NCBI GenBank assembly: GCA_028819075.1
Contig: JAPPMM010000047.1
Span: forward strand, 113,025 to 177,024
From: Gammaproteobacteria bacterium
GTDB lineage: Bacteria; Gemmatimonadota; Gemmatimonadetes; Longimicrobiales; Gaopeijiaceae
DNA length: 64,000 nucleotides
Direction: 5' to 3'
In this document: one piece after another, positions 25,310-34,864 of the stretch
Layout of the letters: each line of letters opens with the position of its first letter
How positions within the stretch are numbered: the stretch's first letter is position 1
The notes under the pieces: model-generated
What the model was told of the DNA's origin: nothing
Seen by the model: the letters and a program-made list of their open reading frames with translations, nothing else
Databases searched by the model: none
Made by a program: the position numbers and the translations under genes

Positions 25310-27055
25310 ATGCCTCCCTCCTCTACGCGGCAGGACCTCCGCTATCAGGCTGACGAAACCCCCGGCTGGGGCGTGTCCTTCGGGCTCGGGTTCCAGTACA
25401 TCCTGCTCAACATCGCCGGCATCGTCATCACGGTGGCGATCGTGGTGCGGGCCGGGGGCGGGAGCGAGACCTATCTGACCTGGGCAGCGTTCGCGGCGCT
25501 GATCGTCTGTGGCATCTCGACGATGATCCAGGCGAGGCCGCTGGGCAGGATCGGGGCGGGATACGTCCTGCTGATGGGCACCTCGGGCGTTTTCATAGCC
25601 GTTTCGGTCGCGGCCCTGCAATTGGGCGGACCCGCGCTGCTGGCCACCCTGATCGTGGCCTCGTCGCTCTTCCAGTTTCTGATCTCCTCGCGCCTGTCGC
25701 TGCTGCGGCGCTTCATTACGCCGACGGTGGCGGGCACGGTGATCATGCTGATCGCGGTCACGGTCATGCCCATCGGCTTCGACCTGCTCTTCGTGGCGCC
25801 GGAGGGAGCCGCGCCGGCGGCCGCTCCCCTGACCGCCCTCACGACCATCGTGATCACGGTCGTCATCATCCTCCGCGCCAGGGGGGCGCTCCGCCTCTGG
25901 GGGTCGGTGATCGGCGCGGTGGGCGGCTGCCTGGTCGCCGCCGGGTTCGGCACCTACAACATGGAAATCGTGGGCGAGGCGCTCTGGTTCGGAGTGCCGG
26001 CGGCGGGATGGCCCGGCTTCGACCTGAGCCTGAGCGCCGGCTTCTGGGCCATGCTTCCGGCGTTCATCTTCGTCACGCTGGTCGGCGCCATCGAGACGAT
26101 CGGCGACGGCATGGCGATCCAGCGGGTGTCGTGGCGCGAGCGCCGGGCGACGGACTTCCGCGCGGTGCAGGGCGCGGTCGCGGCGGACGGGGTCGGCAAC
26201 CTGCTGTCGGGTCTGCTGGCCACGGTACCGAACACCACCTACTCGAACAGCGTCTCGATCGTCGACATCACCGGGATCGCCGCGCGCCGGGTGGGCATGT
26301 GCATCGGGCTCATCTTCATCGCGCTGGCGTTCTTCCCCAAGGCCACGGCGGTGCTGCTCGCCATTCCGGACCCGGTCGTGGGCGCGTACATCATCGTCCT
26401 CATCGCGATCCTCTTCGTGCTGGGCGTCGAGATGGTCACGCAGGAGGGCATCGACTACCGCAAGGCCACGATCATCGGCGTCTCGTTCTGGATCGGCTCC
26501 GGCTTCCAGAGCGGCGGCATCCCCGCCGAGTACTTCGGATGGGCGGGTTCGCTTCTGGAGAACGGGATGACCTCGGGCGGGCTGACCGCGATCCTGCTCT
26601 CGGTCTTCATGGAGCTGACCGGACCGCCGCGCCGGCGCATGCAGACGAGTCTCGATGTCGAGGCGCTGCCGAAGATCCAGGACTTCCTGGGGCGGTTCGC
26701 GTCCCGTGCCGGAATGGACGCGGAGATCGGGCAGCGGCTGGACCTCGCCGCCGAAGAGACCCTGCTGCTCCTGGTCGAGCAGGCGAAGGACGACGACGCG
26801 CCGGGCGAGCGGCGGCTGCGCGTCACGGCCCGGGCCGACGCCGGCGGCGCCGAACTCGAGTTTCTGGCGGTGACCGGCGAGGGCAACCTCGAAGATCGCC
26901 TGGCGCTGCTCGGGGGGCTCTCGACGGAGCTTCCGGTTGAGCGCGACGTCTCGCTCAGGCTGCTGCGCCATCTCGCCACGTCGGTGCGGCACCAGAAGTA
27001 TCACGACACGGACATCGTGACCGTGCGGGTGGACCCTGTGGGGGCCAAGGCCTGA
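25310..27055 (+). CDS. NCS2-family purine/pyrimidine permease fused to an HATPase-like domain
   Basis: 581 residues. Residues 1 to about 445 form a polytopic NCS2 (SLC23) transporter with the expected repeats: FQYILLNIAGIVITVAIVV, LLRRFITPTVAGTVIMLIA, AIETIGDGMAIQRVS and TYSNSVSIVDITGIAARRVG. These carriers import xanthine, uracil or related bases with protons or sodium. The last ~135 residues are cytosolic and resemble anti-sigma-factor/HATPase_c_2 domains (AGMDAEIGQRLDLAAEETLLL, ...LRLLRHLATSVRHQKYHDTD). The ATP-contact Asn usually found three residues after the Glu is not there, so nucleotide binding is doubtful. The fusion is a single uninterrupted frame. Confidence 0.75.
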   Translation: MPPSSTRQDLRYQADETPGWGVSFGLGFQYILLNIAGIVITVAIVVRAGGGSETYLTWAAFAALIVCGISTMIQARPLGRIGAGYVLLMGTSGVFIAVSVAALQLGGPALLATLIVASSLFQFLISSRLSLLRRFITPTVAGTVIMLIAVTVMPIGFDLLFVAPEGAAPAAAPLTALTTIVITVVIILRARGALRLWGSVIGAVGGCLVAAGFGTYNMEIVGEALWFGVPAAGWPGFDLSLSAGFWAMLPAFIFVTLVGAIETIGDGMAIQRVSWRERRATDFRAVQGAVAADGVGNLLSGLLATVPNTTYSNSVSIVDITGIAARRVGMCIGLIFIALAFFPKATAVLLAIPDPVVGAYIIVLIAILFVLGVEMVTQEGIDYRKATIIGVSFWIGSGFQSGGIPAEYFGWAGSLLENGMTSGGLTAILLSVFMELTGPPRRRMQTSLDVEALPKIQDFLGRFASRAGMDAEIGQRLDLAAEETLLLLVEQAKDDDAPGERRLRVTARADAGGAELEFLAVTGEGNLEDRLALLGGLSTELPVERDVSLRLLRHLATSVRHQKYHDTDIVTVRVDPVGAKA

Positions 27056-27111
27056 TTACAGCAGGCTGTTCAACCTGGCGGTGTAGGGGTCCGGGTTCGT
27101 AGCCCGGCCCA

Positions 27112-28557
27112 TCACCAGGCGGCCGACACCCGCAGATGGGCGCCCTCGAACCGATCCCGCCCGAAGTGGTCCAGGTCCCAGCGGAGCCCGGCCGTCACCT
27201 CGAAGCCCGACCGGAACCGGTGGCCCGCTTCCGTGATCAGTCCCTGATTCTGCGCGGTGAGCCAGGGCGCCCGGGAGCCCGCATCGCGGTCCAGAAGGAC
27301 ATAGGCCAGGCGGCTCGTCCATCCCGCCTCCGGGTACCGGACGAGGGCCGCCCGGGCGAAAACCCCGCGATCTCGGTGCTCGCGGCGAGCGCCCCCGGCC
27401 GGCGTGTGCCATTCAGGTCGCCGCACCCGTGCCAGCTCCGTCTCGACCGCCCACAGCGGGTTCAGGCGGGTCCGTGCGCGGGCGCCCACGGTCACCGTCT
27501 GCTCGCGCAGAGTGAAGCCGAGCCCGCTCGCGGGGGCCCGCCGCTCGGTGTCCGCCCTCGCCCAGGTGCCGTACAGCGCCAACGCCACGCGCTCGAGCGG
27601 CGCGACCTGGAAGAGTGCTCCCAGGAACGCGACCTGTTCGAGCTGGGTGAACGGGGCCCGGCCGGTTGCCGGAAAGGTCACCTGTACCTCGCTTCTTCGG
27701 CTCGATCCCGCGTGCAGCTCCGCTCGCCAGCCTGACGCCGCGGCCCTCAGGGTCGTGCGAGCGGCGAGGGGAGCCCCCGCGTAGTCGTAGTGGGCGTCCA
27801 CGTCGTCCGCCCTCACTCCCAGGCCCTGGAAGATCGCTTCGTTGAAGGCGTCGAGCGCTGCGAGGCGCACCTCCAGCGCCCAGCTCCGGTCTTCCCTGTC
27901 TCTCCAGGAGCGTGCCAGCGCGACCTCCACGTCTGCGGACGGCTTGAAGAAGTGGACGCCGAGCCCCACCTGCACGGTCCACGGCGTCCCGAGCATGTCG
28001 CGCCAGCGCACGCCGACCCACGGGTAGTCGCGCCGTGCCGAGAGCGATCGCTCTCGGCGGTAGCGTGCCATCAGGTCCACGGGGCCGGAAATGTGGGTCT
28101 CCTGGCGCCAGTCCACGACGTTGAGGATGTGCGGATTGTTGAGCGAGGCCCCGGCAACCCGAAAGCCGTTGGGCAGCTCGGCCCAGCGCGCGTCTTCACC
28201 GGGATCGAAGAGGCCCGAGCGGACATCCAGCTCGTACTCGTGGTCCATTTCAGGGTTGAACCGCTGGAAGATGCCCTCCTCTGCCAGACGGCCGTAGTAG
28301 GAACCATCACGGTCGAGCAAGGACAGCCACACCTGATCCGCCCACACCGCAAGAGTCGCGATGGCCGCCGAGTCGGGGTCGCCCGCGGGGGAAGTCGCGG
28401 ATCGCTCTGCGTCCGATTGGGCGTGGAGCGACGGCACGGCCAGGAGGGAAACTCCGGCCAGTACGGCGGCCAGACCCAACGCCCCCCAACCACCCAATCC
28501 CGGAGGAGGGCCCGCGTCCCTGGCTTCGCCGCGGCGCATGCTCGTCGGAGTCCACAT
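27112..28557 (-). CDS. Predicted outer-membrane beta-barrel protein
   Basis: 481 residues, with an N-terminal signal (GLAAVLAGVSLLAVPSLHAQS) and a barrel-type body rich in amphipathic strands (WTVQVGLGVHFFKPSADVEV, VGARARTRLNPLWAVETELA). It ends with the C-terminal aromatic typical of BAM substrates (HLRVSAAW). No known family recognised. It begins 6 bases after the stop of the deacylase-like gene, so both are in one minus-strand operon; an in-frame ATG at 28539 is an alternative start. Its work may be linked to uptake or release of the deacylase substrates. Confidence 0.65.
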   Translation of the reverse strand: MWTPTSMRRGEARDAGPPPGLGGWGALGLAAVLAGVSLLAVPSLHAQSDAERSATSPAGDPDSAAIATLAVWADQVWLSLLDRDGSYYGRLAEEGIFQRFNPEMDHEYELDVRSGLFDPGEDARWAELPNGFRVAGASLNNPHILNVVDWRQETHISGPVDLMARYRRERSLSARRDYPWVGVRWRDMLGTPWTVQVGLGVHFFKPSADVEVALARSWRDREDRSWALEVRLAALDAFNEAIFQGLGVRADDVDAHYDYAGAPLAARTTLRAAASGWRAELHAGSSRRSEVQVTFPATGRAPFTQLEQVAFLGALFQVAPLERVALALYGTWARADTERRAPASGLGFTLREQTVTVGARARTRLNPLWAVETELARVRRPEWHTPAGGARREHRDRGVFARAALVRYPEAGWTSRLAYVLLDRDAGSRAPWLTAQNQGLITEAGHRFRSGFEVTAGLRWDLDHFGRDRFEGAHLRVSAAW

Positions 28558-28563
28558 CGGGAC

Positions 28564-30264
28564 CTACCCCGCACGCTTGAGCAGCCTCCCCGGCCGCGCG
28601 TCGGTCATCTCCCCCTCGTCGATGACCAGCGTACCGTTCACGAACAGGAAGTCGACCCCCTCCGCATAGCGCATCGCGTTCGAGCCGAATTCGGCCATGT
28701 CGCGGAGCTCGGCCGGGTCGAAGACCACCAGGTCGGCGGCCATGCCGGGCGCCACGATGCCGCGGTCGTACAGGCCCAGCCTGCGGGCGGCCAGCGAAGT
28801 CATGCGGCGTATGGCCTCCTCCAGGGTGATGACCCCGTCCTCGCGCACGTACTTGGCGATGACGCGCGGGAAGGCCCCGAAGGCGCGCGGGTGCGAGCTG
28901 GCGGTGGATGCCGGATTCACCGGCGAGGCGTCCGTGTCGATCATCACGAACGGGGCTCGGAACGCCGCCCACTTCTGCTCCTCGTTCATGCTGAGCGGGT
29001 TTACGCTTACGCCCCCGGCCTGCACCAGGTCGAAGAAGGCGTTCCAGGGATCCGTTCCCAGCACCTCCGCGGCCTCGGCCACGGACCGGTTGATGACGTC
29101 CGGATTCACTTCGTCCGACGCGGCCACGATGAGGACGTTGTTCCAGTCCATCCCCACGTGCTGATACCAGTTCTCCCACTCGGAGTCGGTTTCGACCTCG
29201 TTCCTCAACTGCGCGCGCAGATCGGGGTCGGAGAGCGTCTCCAGGAAGGCCTGGGTGCCGCGGGCGTAGTGCCGCGGATGCAGGAATGACCCCAGCCCGA
29301 TCCCGTTTCTCACATAGGGATAGATGTCGGCCGTGACGTCCATGCCCGCGGTGCGCACGGAGTCGATGAGGGCAAGCGCCTCATCCATCAGCGGCCAGTT
29401 GCGCTGGCCCGCCGCCTTCAGGTGGTAGATGTGCACGGGCACGCCCGCGCCTTCGCCGATGGTGATGGCTTCGCGGATGGCTTCGAGCACCGCGTGGCTT
29501 TCGTTGCGCATGTGCGTGAAGTAGACGCCGCCGTATTCGCCCGCGACCGAAGTCAGGGCGATGAGCTCCTCGGTGCTCGCATAGATGGCGGGCGGATAGA
29601 TGAGAGAAGTGGACACCCCGACGGCCCCGTCCTCCATCCCCTCGCGCACCAGCTCCCGCATTTCCTCGAGCTGCTCGGGCGTCGGCGCGACATCCTCCAC
29701 GCCCAGGACCACCCGCCGCACCTGGGTGAGGCCGACGTCGTGCACCACGTTGATGGGGATGCCGTAGCTCTCCATGATCGTGAAGTACTCGGAGTACCTG
29801 CGCCAGCGCAGCGTGTCGCCGTCGATGACGGGCGGACTCTGCTGGGTTTCGGCGCTCTGGGGCGCGGGCGAGCCCCCCTCGCCGGAGAGGTAGGTGGTGA
29901 TGCCCTGGCGGAGCTTGCTCTCGGCGCTCGGAGGATCGGTGATGAGCACCAGGCTGCCCTGGCCCATCATGTCGACGAAACCGGGGGTGACGACGCGATC
30001 GCCCGCGTCGATGGTCCGTGCGGCGGCGCGGCCCGAGAGCCGGCCCACGGCGGCGATGCGGTCCCCGCGCACCCCCACGTCCGCCCGGAACCAGGGGTTG
30101 CCGGCGCCGTCCACTACGCGCGCGTTGGTGATGAGGACATCGAAGGGAGCGTCGGCGGAGGAGGACCCGTCCCCGGCTTGCAAGCAGGCGCCCGCCGCGA
30201 TGCTCAGAACCGCGACAAGGGAGGCCCGGCAACGGGATGAAAAGCGTTGGCGGCGTTCTTCCAT
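28564..30264 (-). CDS. N-acyl-D-amino-acid deacylase-like amidohydrolase, lipoprotein
   Basis: 566 residues. The N-terminus ends in a lipobox-like IAAGAC (Cys27). The amidohydrolase fold follows: VLITNARVVDGAGNPWFRAD, then VTPGFVDMMGQGSL at residues 93-105. Normal D-aminoacylases have a metal-binding His-x-His here; this protein reads MMGQG. Other active-site segments are kept: VYFTHMRNES, VHIYHLKAAGQ (the carboxylated-Lys/His region) and FVMIDTDASP, and the C-terminus is the usual RRLGLYDRGIVAPGMAADLVVFDP. This subgroup of D-aminoacylase/dihydroorotase-like enzymes is therefore either single-metal or altered in function. Operon with the barrel gene downstream; divergent from the ECF sigma gene. 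Confidence 0.75.
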   Translation of the reverse strand: MEERRQRFSSRCRASLVAVLSIAAGACLQAGDGSSSADAPFDVLITNARVVDGAGNPWFRADVGVRGDRIAAVGRLSGRAAARTIDAGDRVVTPGFVDMMGQGSLVLITDPPSAESKLRQGITTYLSGEGGSPAPQSAETQQSPPVIDGDTLRWRRYSEYFTIMESYGIPINVVHDVGLTQVRRVVLGVEDVAPTPEQLEEMRELVREGMEDGAVGVSTSLIYPPAIYASTEELIALTSVAGEYGGVYFTHMRNESHAVLEAIREAITIGEGAGVPVHIYHLKAAGQRNWPLMDEALALIDSVRTAGMDVTADIYPYVRNGIGLGSFLHPRHYARGTQAFLETLSDPDLRAQLRNEVETDSEWENWYQHVGMDWNNVLIVAASDEVNPDVINRSVAEAAEVLGTDPWNAFFDLVQAGGVSVNPLSMNEEQKWAAFRAPFVMIDTDASPVNPASTASSHPRAFGAFPRVIAKYVREDGVITLEEAIRRMTSLAARRLGLYDRGIVAPGMAADLVVFDPAELRDMAEFGSNAMRYAEGVDFLFVNGTLVIDEGEMTDARPGRLLKRAG

Positions 30265-30386
30265 CGGATGCCTCCGGCTCGATTGCGTGACCCGGACATC
30301 GTAGAGAACGGGCGCGGAGCCAGCCAGACCGGCACGTTGTAGTAGATATCGCTGCGCCGTGCGCTACTTCTGCAGGAGTCGCCAGC

Positions 30387-31007
30387 GTGGCCGACCCCCA
30401 AGTCGACACTATTCAACACCAGATGTCAGTACCCAACCCTAACCCGGATTCGGCGCATAACGACGTCCTGACGTCGCTTATGGACGAGATCCGCGGGGGA
30501 TCCGAGCCCGCCCTGGGCCGGTTGATGGACCTGTGCTGGCCCGAGCTCGTGCGCTACGCGGCGAGCCAAGTGGGCGATGCCGACCTGGCGCGCGACATGG
30601 CCCAGGAGGCGTTCATCCAGGTCTGGGAACGGCGGCGCGGATGGCGTCCGCGGGGCTCCGCGCGGGTCTACCTGTACCGCATCGTACGTCATCTGGTCAT
30701 CGACGAGAAACGCAGGCGGGCGGTGCGGCGGCGCTGGCAGGACCGGCAGGGGCGCGACGATGCGATGCGGGGCGGACAGGCCGCGACACCAGCCGACGTG
30801 CTCGACGCCAGGCTCCTGGCCGACAGGTTCCGGGCCGCGGTGGCGTCACTGCCCGGCCGCCGGCGCGAAGTGTTCGAGCTCGTCTTCCAGCGGGGCCTTT
30901 CCCACGCGGAAGCGGCCGCCGTGATGAACGTTTCGGCGCAGACGGTGGCGAACCAGATGTCGACCGCGCTCAGGACGGTTCGCCGGGCGGTGGCGGCCGA
31001 TGGCTGA
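30387..31007 (+). CDS. ECF-family RNA polymerase sigma factor
   Basis: 206 residues from a GTG start with caggag 8 bases upstream; an ATG at 30423 is a weaker alternative. Sigma region 2 is seen in DLARDMAQEAFIQVWERRRG and YLYRIVRHLVIDEKRRR, and region 4 in LPGRRREVFELVFQRGLSHA followed by a helix-turn-helix VMNVSAQTVANQMSTALRTV. It is followed by a FecR-type anti-sigma gene and an STN-containing TonB receptor, the FecI-FecR-FecA arrangement, so it should respond to a substrate sensed at the outer membrane and activate the operon downstream. Confidence 0.85.
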   Translation: MADPQVDTIQHQMSVPNPNPDSAHNDVLTSLMDEIRGGSEPALGRLMDLCWPELVRYAASQVGDADLARDMAQEAFIQVWERRRGWRPRGSARVYLYRIVRHLVIDEKRRRAVRRRWQDRQGRDDAMRGGQAATPADVLDARLLADRFRAAVASLPGRRREVFELVFQRGLSHAEAAAVMNVSAQTVANQMSTALRTVRRAVAADG

Positions 31008-31109
31008 GGCGAGCTCGTGTCTCGTTCGGATAGTAGCTGGCGGCGCGCCGTGCGCTTGTCCGGTGTAGGACAACGGTTCCCGGTGGGAACCCCGGGAGGA
31101 TCGAGAGAG

Positions 31110-32129
31110 ATGGACGAACTGCTGCTACAGTATCTGCGCGGCCGGACAACCGCCGACGAAAACCGGTCGGTCGAGGCGTGGCTCCGCGAGACCCCGGACG
31201 CCGAGGCGGAAGTGAACGACCTCCGCTTACTGGTGGAAGCCGCGCGCGCAGACGACCTGGAGGTGGAGCCCGGCGCCCCGCCCTCGACCGACATGGTGGT
31301 CCGCGAGGCAGAAGCCCGGAGAGCCGCCGCCATCCGGCGCGCAGACGACCGGGCGCGCAGACGACCCGCGCGCTCCCGTTTCGGCCTGTTCGCGGGCTGG
31401 GCCACCGCGGGCGTCTTCGCGGCGGCGGCCCTGGTCATCTGGGACGCGCGGGAACCGGCCGCGAGCGGCACCGGCGGGGGCAGTCTGGCGTCCCAGGAGT
31501 TCATCACGGCGCCCGGCGAGACCGCGATGGTCCGCCTGGGTGACGGCAGCGTGATCCGCCTGGGTCCGGGCAGCCGGATGCGTAACGTGGACGGATCCGC
31601 CCGGGCCGTCGTCCTCGAGGGCGAGGCGTTCTTCTCCATCGCCAGCAATCCGGCACAGCCGTTCCGGGTCACCACCGCGGCGGGCACCGCGCGCGTCCTC
31701 GGAACGCGCTTTCATCTGACCGCCCAGCTCGACGAGCTCCGATTGGTCGTCGTCGAAGGAACCGTCGCGCTCGGAACCGCGACCGAGGAAGTCCAGGTCG
31801 GCGCCGGGCAGGCGGCGAGCATCATCGAAGGCCGCCCCGGCCCCGTTACCGCCGCGCCCCCGATCGAGGAGGCGGCCGCGTGGCTGGAGGGCTTCATCAT
31901 CTTCCAGGACACGCCGTTGGCCCTCGCCATTCGGGAGGTCGAGCAACGATACGGCGCGGAAGTTGCGGTCGAGGATGCCGTCCTGCTGGAGCGGACGCTG
32001 ACCATGTGGTTCACTTCCAGGTCTCTGGACGAGGTCATGACCGTCATCTGCAACGTCATCGATGCCCAATGCAGCATCGGTGACGAGGGAGTTCGGATGC
32101 GGCTGCGCAACACGGACGAGGGTCGATGA
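31110..32129 (+). CDS. FecR-type anti-sigma factor
   Basis: 339 residues from ATG 31110, preceded by gggagga. A short cytoplasmic N-terminal domain (MDELLLQYLRGRTTADENRS...) is followed by a transmembrane segment (LFAGWATAGVFAAAALVIW), the periplasmic FecR domain (VRLGDGSVIRLGPGSRMRN, VLEGEAFFSIASNPAQPF, ARVLGTRFHLTAQ) and a C-terminal STN/DUF4974-like domain (FQDTPLALAIREVEQRYGAE). It holds or activates the upstream sigma factor on a signal from the receptor's STN domain. The stop overlaps the receptor ATG by four bases. Confidence 0.85.
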   Translation: MDELLLQYLRGRTTADENRSVEAWLRETPDAEAEVNDLRLLVEAARADDLEVEPGAPPSTDMVVREAEARRAAAIRRADDRARRRPARSRFGLFAGWATAGVFAAAALVIWDAREPAASGTGGGSLASQEFITAPGETAMVRLGDGSVIRLGPGSRMRNVDGSARAVVLEGEAFFSIASNPAQPFRVTTAAGTARVLGTRFHLTAQLDELRLVVVEGTVALGTATEEVQVGAGQAASIIEGRPGPVTAAPPIEEAAAWLEGFIIFQDTPLALAIREVEQRYGAEVAVEDAVLLERTLTMWFTSRSLDEVMTVICNVIDAQCSIGDEGVRMRLRNTDEGR

Positions 32130-34864
32130 TTCCGGAACGGAAGCGCACGATCCGCCGGATCATCTCCCCATCGATCGCGGGCGCGCCCATGCTGATCGCC
32201 GCCGTCATCCTCAGCCCCGCAACTGCCACCGCCCAGGACACCGAGCTGACCGCACTCAGGGGCGAGATCGGAGTCGATCCCGAGCCCGGAACCCTGCTCG
32301 CCGCCGCCGCCCGCCTCTCCATCGACCGGATGCCTCTGTCCGAAGCCCTGGTCCAGCTCGCGCAGAGTTCCCGGATCCAGATCGCCTTCAGCCCCAGCCT
32401 CCTCCCGCCGGACCGCGTCGTCGACTGCGCCTGCGCAACACGGAACGTTGCGCGCACCCTGGACCGGCTGCTCGACGGCACGGAGCTGGGGTACGTGGAA
32501 CTGGGCGCCCAGGTCATCATCGTGCCCCGGGCGGCACGGGCAGCGTTGCCCCTGGATGCGACCCTCAGCGGCCGGGTGCGCTCCGAGGTCGAGGTCCCGG
32601 TAGCCAGCGCGACCGCCCGCCTCAGGCTGGCGGCGGACTCCACCGTCGAGAGCGTGACCGGCACCGACGCCCTCGGCTTTTTCGCCTTCCGCGACCTCAT
32701 GGCCGGCCGCTACCGCCTGACCATCGGGCGCATCGGCTACGCCCTCCACGATGAGGTGATCGAGCTGGCGCCGGACACGGACCTCGAGCTTGAGATCTCG
32801 CTCGCGGAGGAGGCGATCGAGCTGGATCCCGTGGTCGTCGAGGCCCGCCGCAGCCGCCAGCGGGCGCGCTTCGAGGAATCGGCGGGTATCACGGTTCAGG
32901 AACTGAGCGGGGAGGAGCTCAGGAACCTGCCGGGGCTGGCAGAGCCGGATCCGGTGCGGGCCGTGAGCATCCTCCCCGGCGTGACCCGGGTGTCCGATTT
33001 CACCGCCGTCCTGAACGTGCGGGGTGGTTCGGGCGATCAGAACCTCTTCCTGATGGACCGCGTGCCGTTGTTTCATCCCTACCATCTGATGGGGATATTC
33101 TCGGTCTTCAATCCGGACATGGTCGAGCGCGCCGAGCTCCGGTCCGGAGGCTTTCCCGCGGAGTTCGGAGGACGGACATCGTCGGTGCTGCTCGTGGAGT
33201 CCGACGTGGGGGACGGCACCCTGGGCGTCGACGCCGGCCTCGGCCTGATCTCGTCGCGCGTGGCGGTGCGGGGCGGTCTCGCGCCCGGGATCCGGGACGG
33301 CCTGGGGCTCGCCGCCGCGCGCTGGAAGGTCTCGGCGCGCCGCAGCTACTGGGACCTGGTGACCAGGCTGACCGACTCCGCATTCCCATACACCCTTGCG
33401 GACCTCCAAGCCGTCTTCGAGGGCTGGACCAAGGGGGGCGACCGGGTGCGCATCAACGCGTATTCCGGCCGGGACCGGATCGATCTTCGGGAACTCGAGT
33501 TCCTGTTCACGAGCATCGAATCCGTCGTGGACGATGTTGGGGACAATCAGGACCCGGGCTGGAACGTCCGATGGCCCTGGGGCAACGATGCCGTCGGCGC
33601 ATCCTGGACCCATCTCATGCCCGGCGGAGGGACGCTCGAGGTCCACGGCGCATACTCCCGCTTCGGAGCCCGCTTCAACTTCACCGAATACGAAGACACG
33701 CGGATCGATACGGAGATCGGCCAGTCTTCGGTCGGGGCCGATCTTGAACTCCGTCCTACGTCGCGCATGCGATGGAAGTCGGGAGTAGCGGCCGCCCATC
33801 GGGAAAGCCGCAACGTGTCCGAGGGCGTTCCCCCCAACTTCCAGAACAGCGAGAGCAGCGGCTGGGAGTCGAGCGCGTACACGCAGTTGGCCTGGACCCC
33901 GAGCCGCCCGTGGCTGCTCGAGGCCGGGCTCCGATGGGACGGCTGGAGACCGCGGGCGGGCCCGGCCGAAGCCGTGCCGTCGCCGCGCGTCGCCGTCAAG
34001 CGTTTCCTGGGCGGCGGCCGCTGGGCGGTGCGCGTGGCCGGAGGACGCCAGACGCAGTTCCTGCACTCGCTGCGCGACGAGCGGCTGCCGATCGGCATGG
34101 ACGCGTGGGTGCTGTCGGGCGAACACGTGCCGGCCGTGATCTCCGACCAGGTCCAGGCGGGCGTGGAGGGCTTCTTCGGCAGCGACCGCGAGTGGTTCGC
34201 GTCCGCCGAGGGCTACGTCCGCACCTTCGACGGCGTGGTCGCTCAGAACTGGGCCGACGATCCGACGGATCCGGCGGACGATCTGCTGACGGGCGACGGC
34301 CGCTCCATCGGGATCGACGCCCTGCTGCGCAAGGACGCGGGAAGGACGCGAGGGTGGGTGTCCGTATCGTTTCTGAAAGCCACGCGGTCGTTCGTGGACA
34401 CGGATTCGGGCCTGCTGCCCCCGCCGATCATCGAATTCCCGCCGATCTTCGACCGGCGCCTCGAGATCGACGTGGCCATCCAGCGCGATCTGCCCTGGGG
34501 CGTGGAGGCCGGCCTGCGCTGGAACCTGGGCACGGGCACGCCCTACACGGCCCAACTGGCGAGATTCCGCAAGTACGAGCAGCGGCTGACCGACCTGCGC
34601 TATGACTATGCGAGCGTCAGGACCGCGCTGCTCGGACCCAGAAACGGGGCCCGACTTCCCGCCTACCACCGGCTGGACGTCAGTTTGCGCAAGACGCTGC
34701 ACCCAGGCTGGGGCACCCTGTCGCCCTACGTGAGCGTGATCAACCTCTACAACCGCAACAACGTGTTGTGGCGTCAGCGCCACTACAACCGGGGGAACCT
34801 GACGGCCCTGGATAACCACATGCTCCCGATCCTGCCCACCCTCGGCGTGGAGGTGTCGTTCTGA
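32126..34864 (+). CDS. TonB-dependent receptor with N-terminal STN signalling domain
   Basis: 912 residues with a signal peptide ending ...SPATATAQD. Domains in order: STN (about 45-145, PLSEALVQLAQSSRIQIAFS), carboxypeptidase-like regulatory repeat (LSGRVRSEVEVPVASATARL... about 150-235), plug (LPGLAEPDPVRAVSILPGV and VLNVRGGSGDQNLFLMDRVP), then the barrel, ending in VEVSF with a terminal Phe. The STN domain links it to the FecR protein encoded just upstream. Ligand unknown. It is co-translated with the FecR gene and overlaps the next lipoprotein gene by one base. Confidence 0.85.
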   Translation: MIPERKRTIRRIISPSIAGAPMLIAAVILSPATATAQDTELTALRGEIGVDPEPGTLLAAAARLSIDRMPLSEALVQLAQSSRIQIAFSPSLLPPDRVVDCACATRNVARTLDRLLDGTELGYVELGAQVIIVPRAARAALPLDATLSGRVRSEVEVPVASATARLRLAADSTVESVTGTDALGFFAFRDLMAGRYRLTIGRIGYALHDEVIELAPDTDLELEISLAEEAIELDPVVVEARRSRQRARFEESAGITVQELSGEELRNLPGLAEPDPVRAVSILPGVTRVSDFTAVLNVRGGSGDQNLFLMDRVPLFHPYHLMGIFSVFNPDMVERAELRSGGFPAEFGGRTSSVLLVESDVGDGTLGVDAGLGLISSRVAVRGGLAPGIRDGLGLAAARWKVSARRSYWDLVTRLTDSAFPYTLADLQAVFEGWTKGGDRVRINAYSGRDRIDLRELEFLFTSIESVVDDVGDNQDPGWNVRWPWGNDAVGASWTHLMPGGGTLEVHGAYSRFGARFNFTEYEDTRIDTEIGQSSVGADLELRPTSRMRWKSGVAAAHRESRNVSEGVPPNFQNSESSGWESSAYTQLAWTPSRPWLLEAGLRWDGWRPRAGPAEAVPSPRVAVKRFLGGGRWAVRVAGGRQTQFLHSLRDERLPIGMDAWVLSGEHVPAVISDQVQAGVEGFFGSDREWFASAEGYVRTFDGVVAQNWADDPTDPADDLLTGDGRSIGIDALLRKDAGRTRGWVSVSFLKATRSFVDTDSGLLPPPIIEFPPIFDRRLEIDVAIQRDLPWGVEAGLRWNLGTGTPYTAQLARFRKYEQRLTDLRYDYASVRTALLGPRNGARLPAYHRLDVSLRKTLHPGWGTLSPYVSVINLYNRNNVLWRQRHYNRGNLTALDNHMLPILPTLGVEVSF

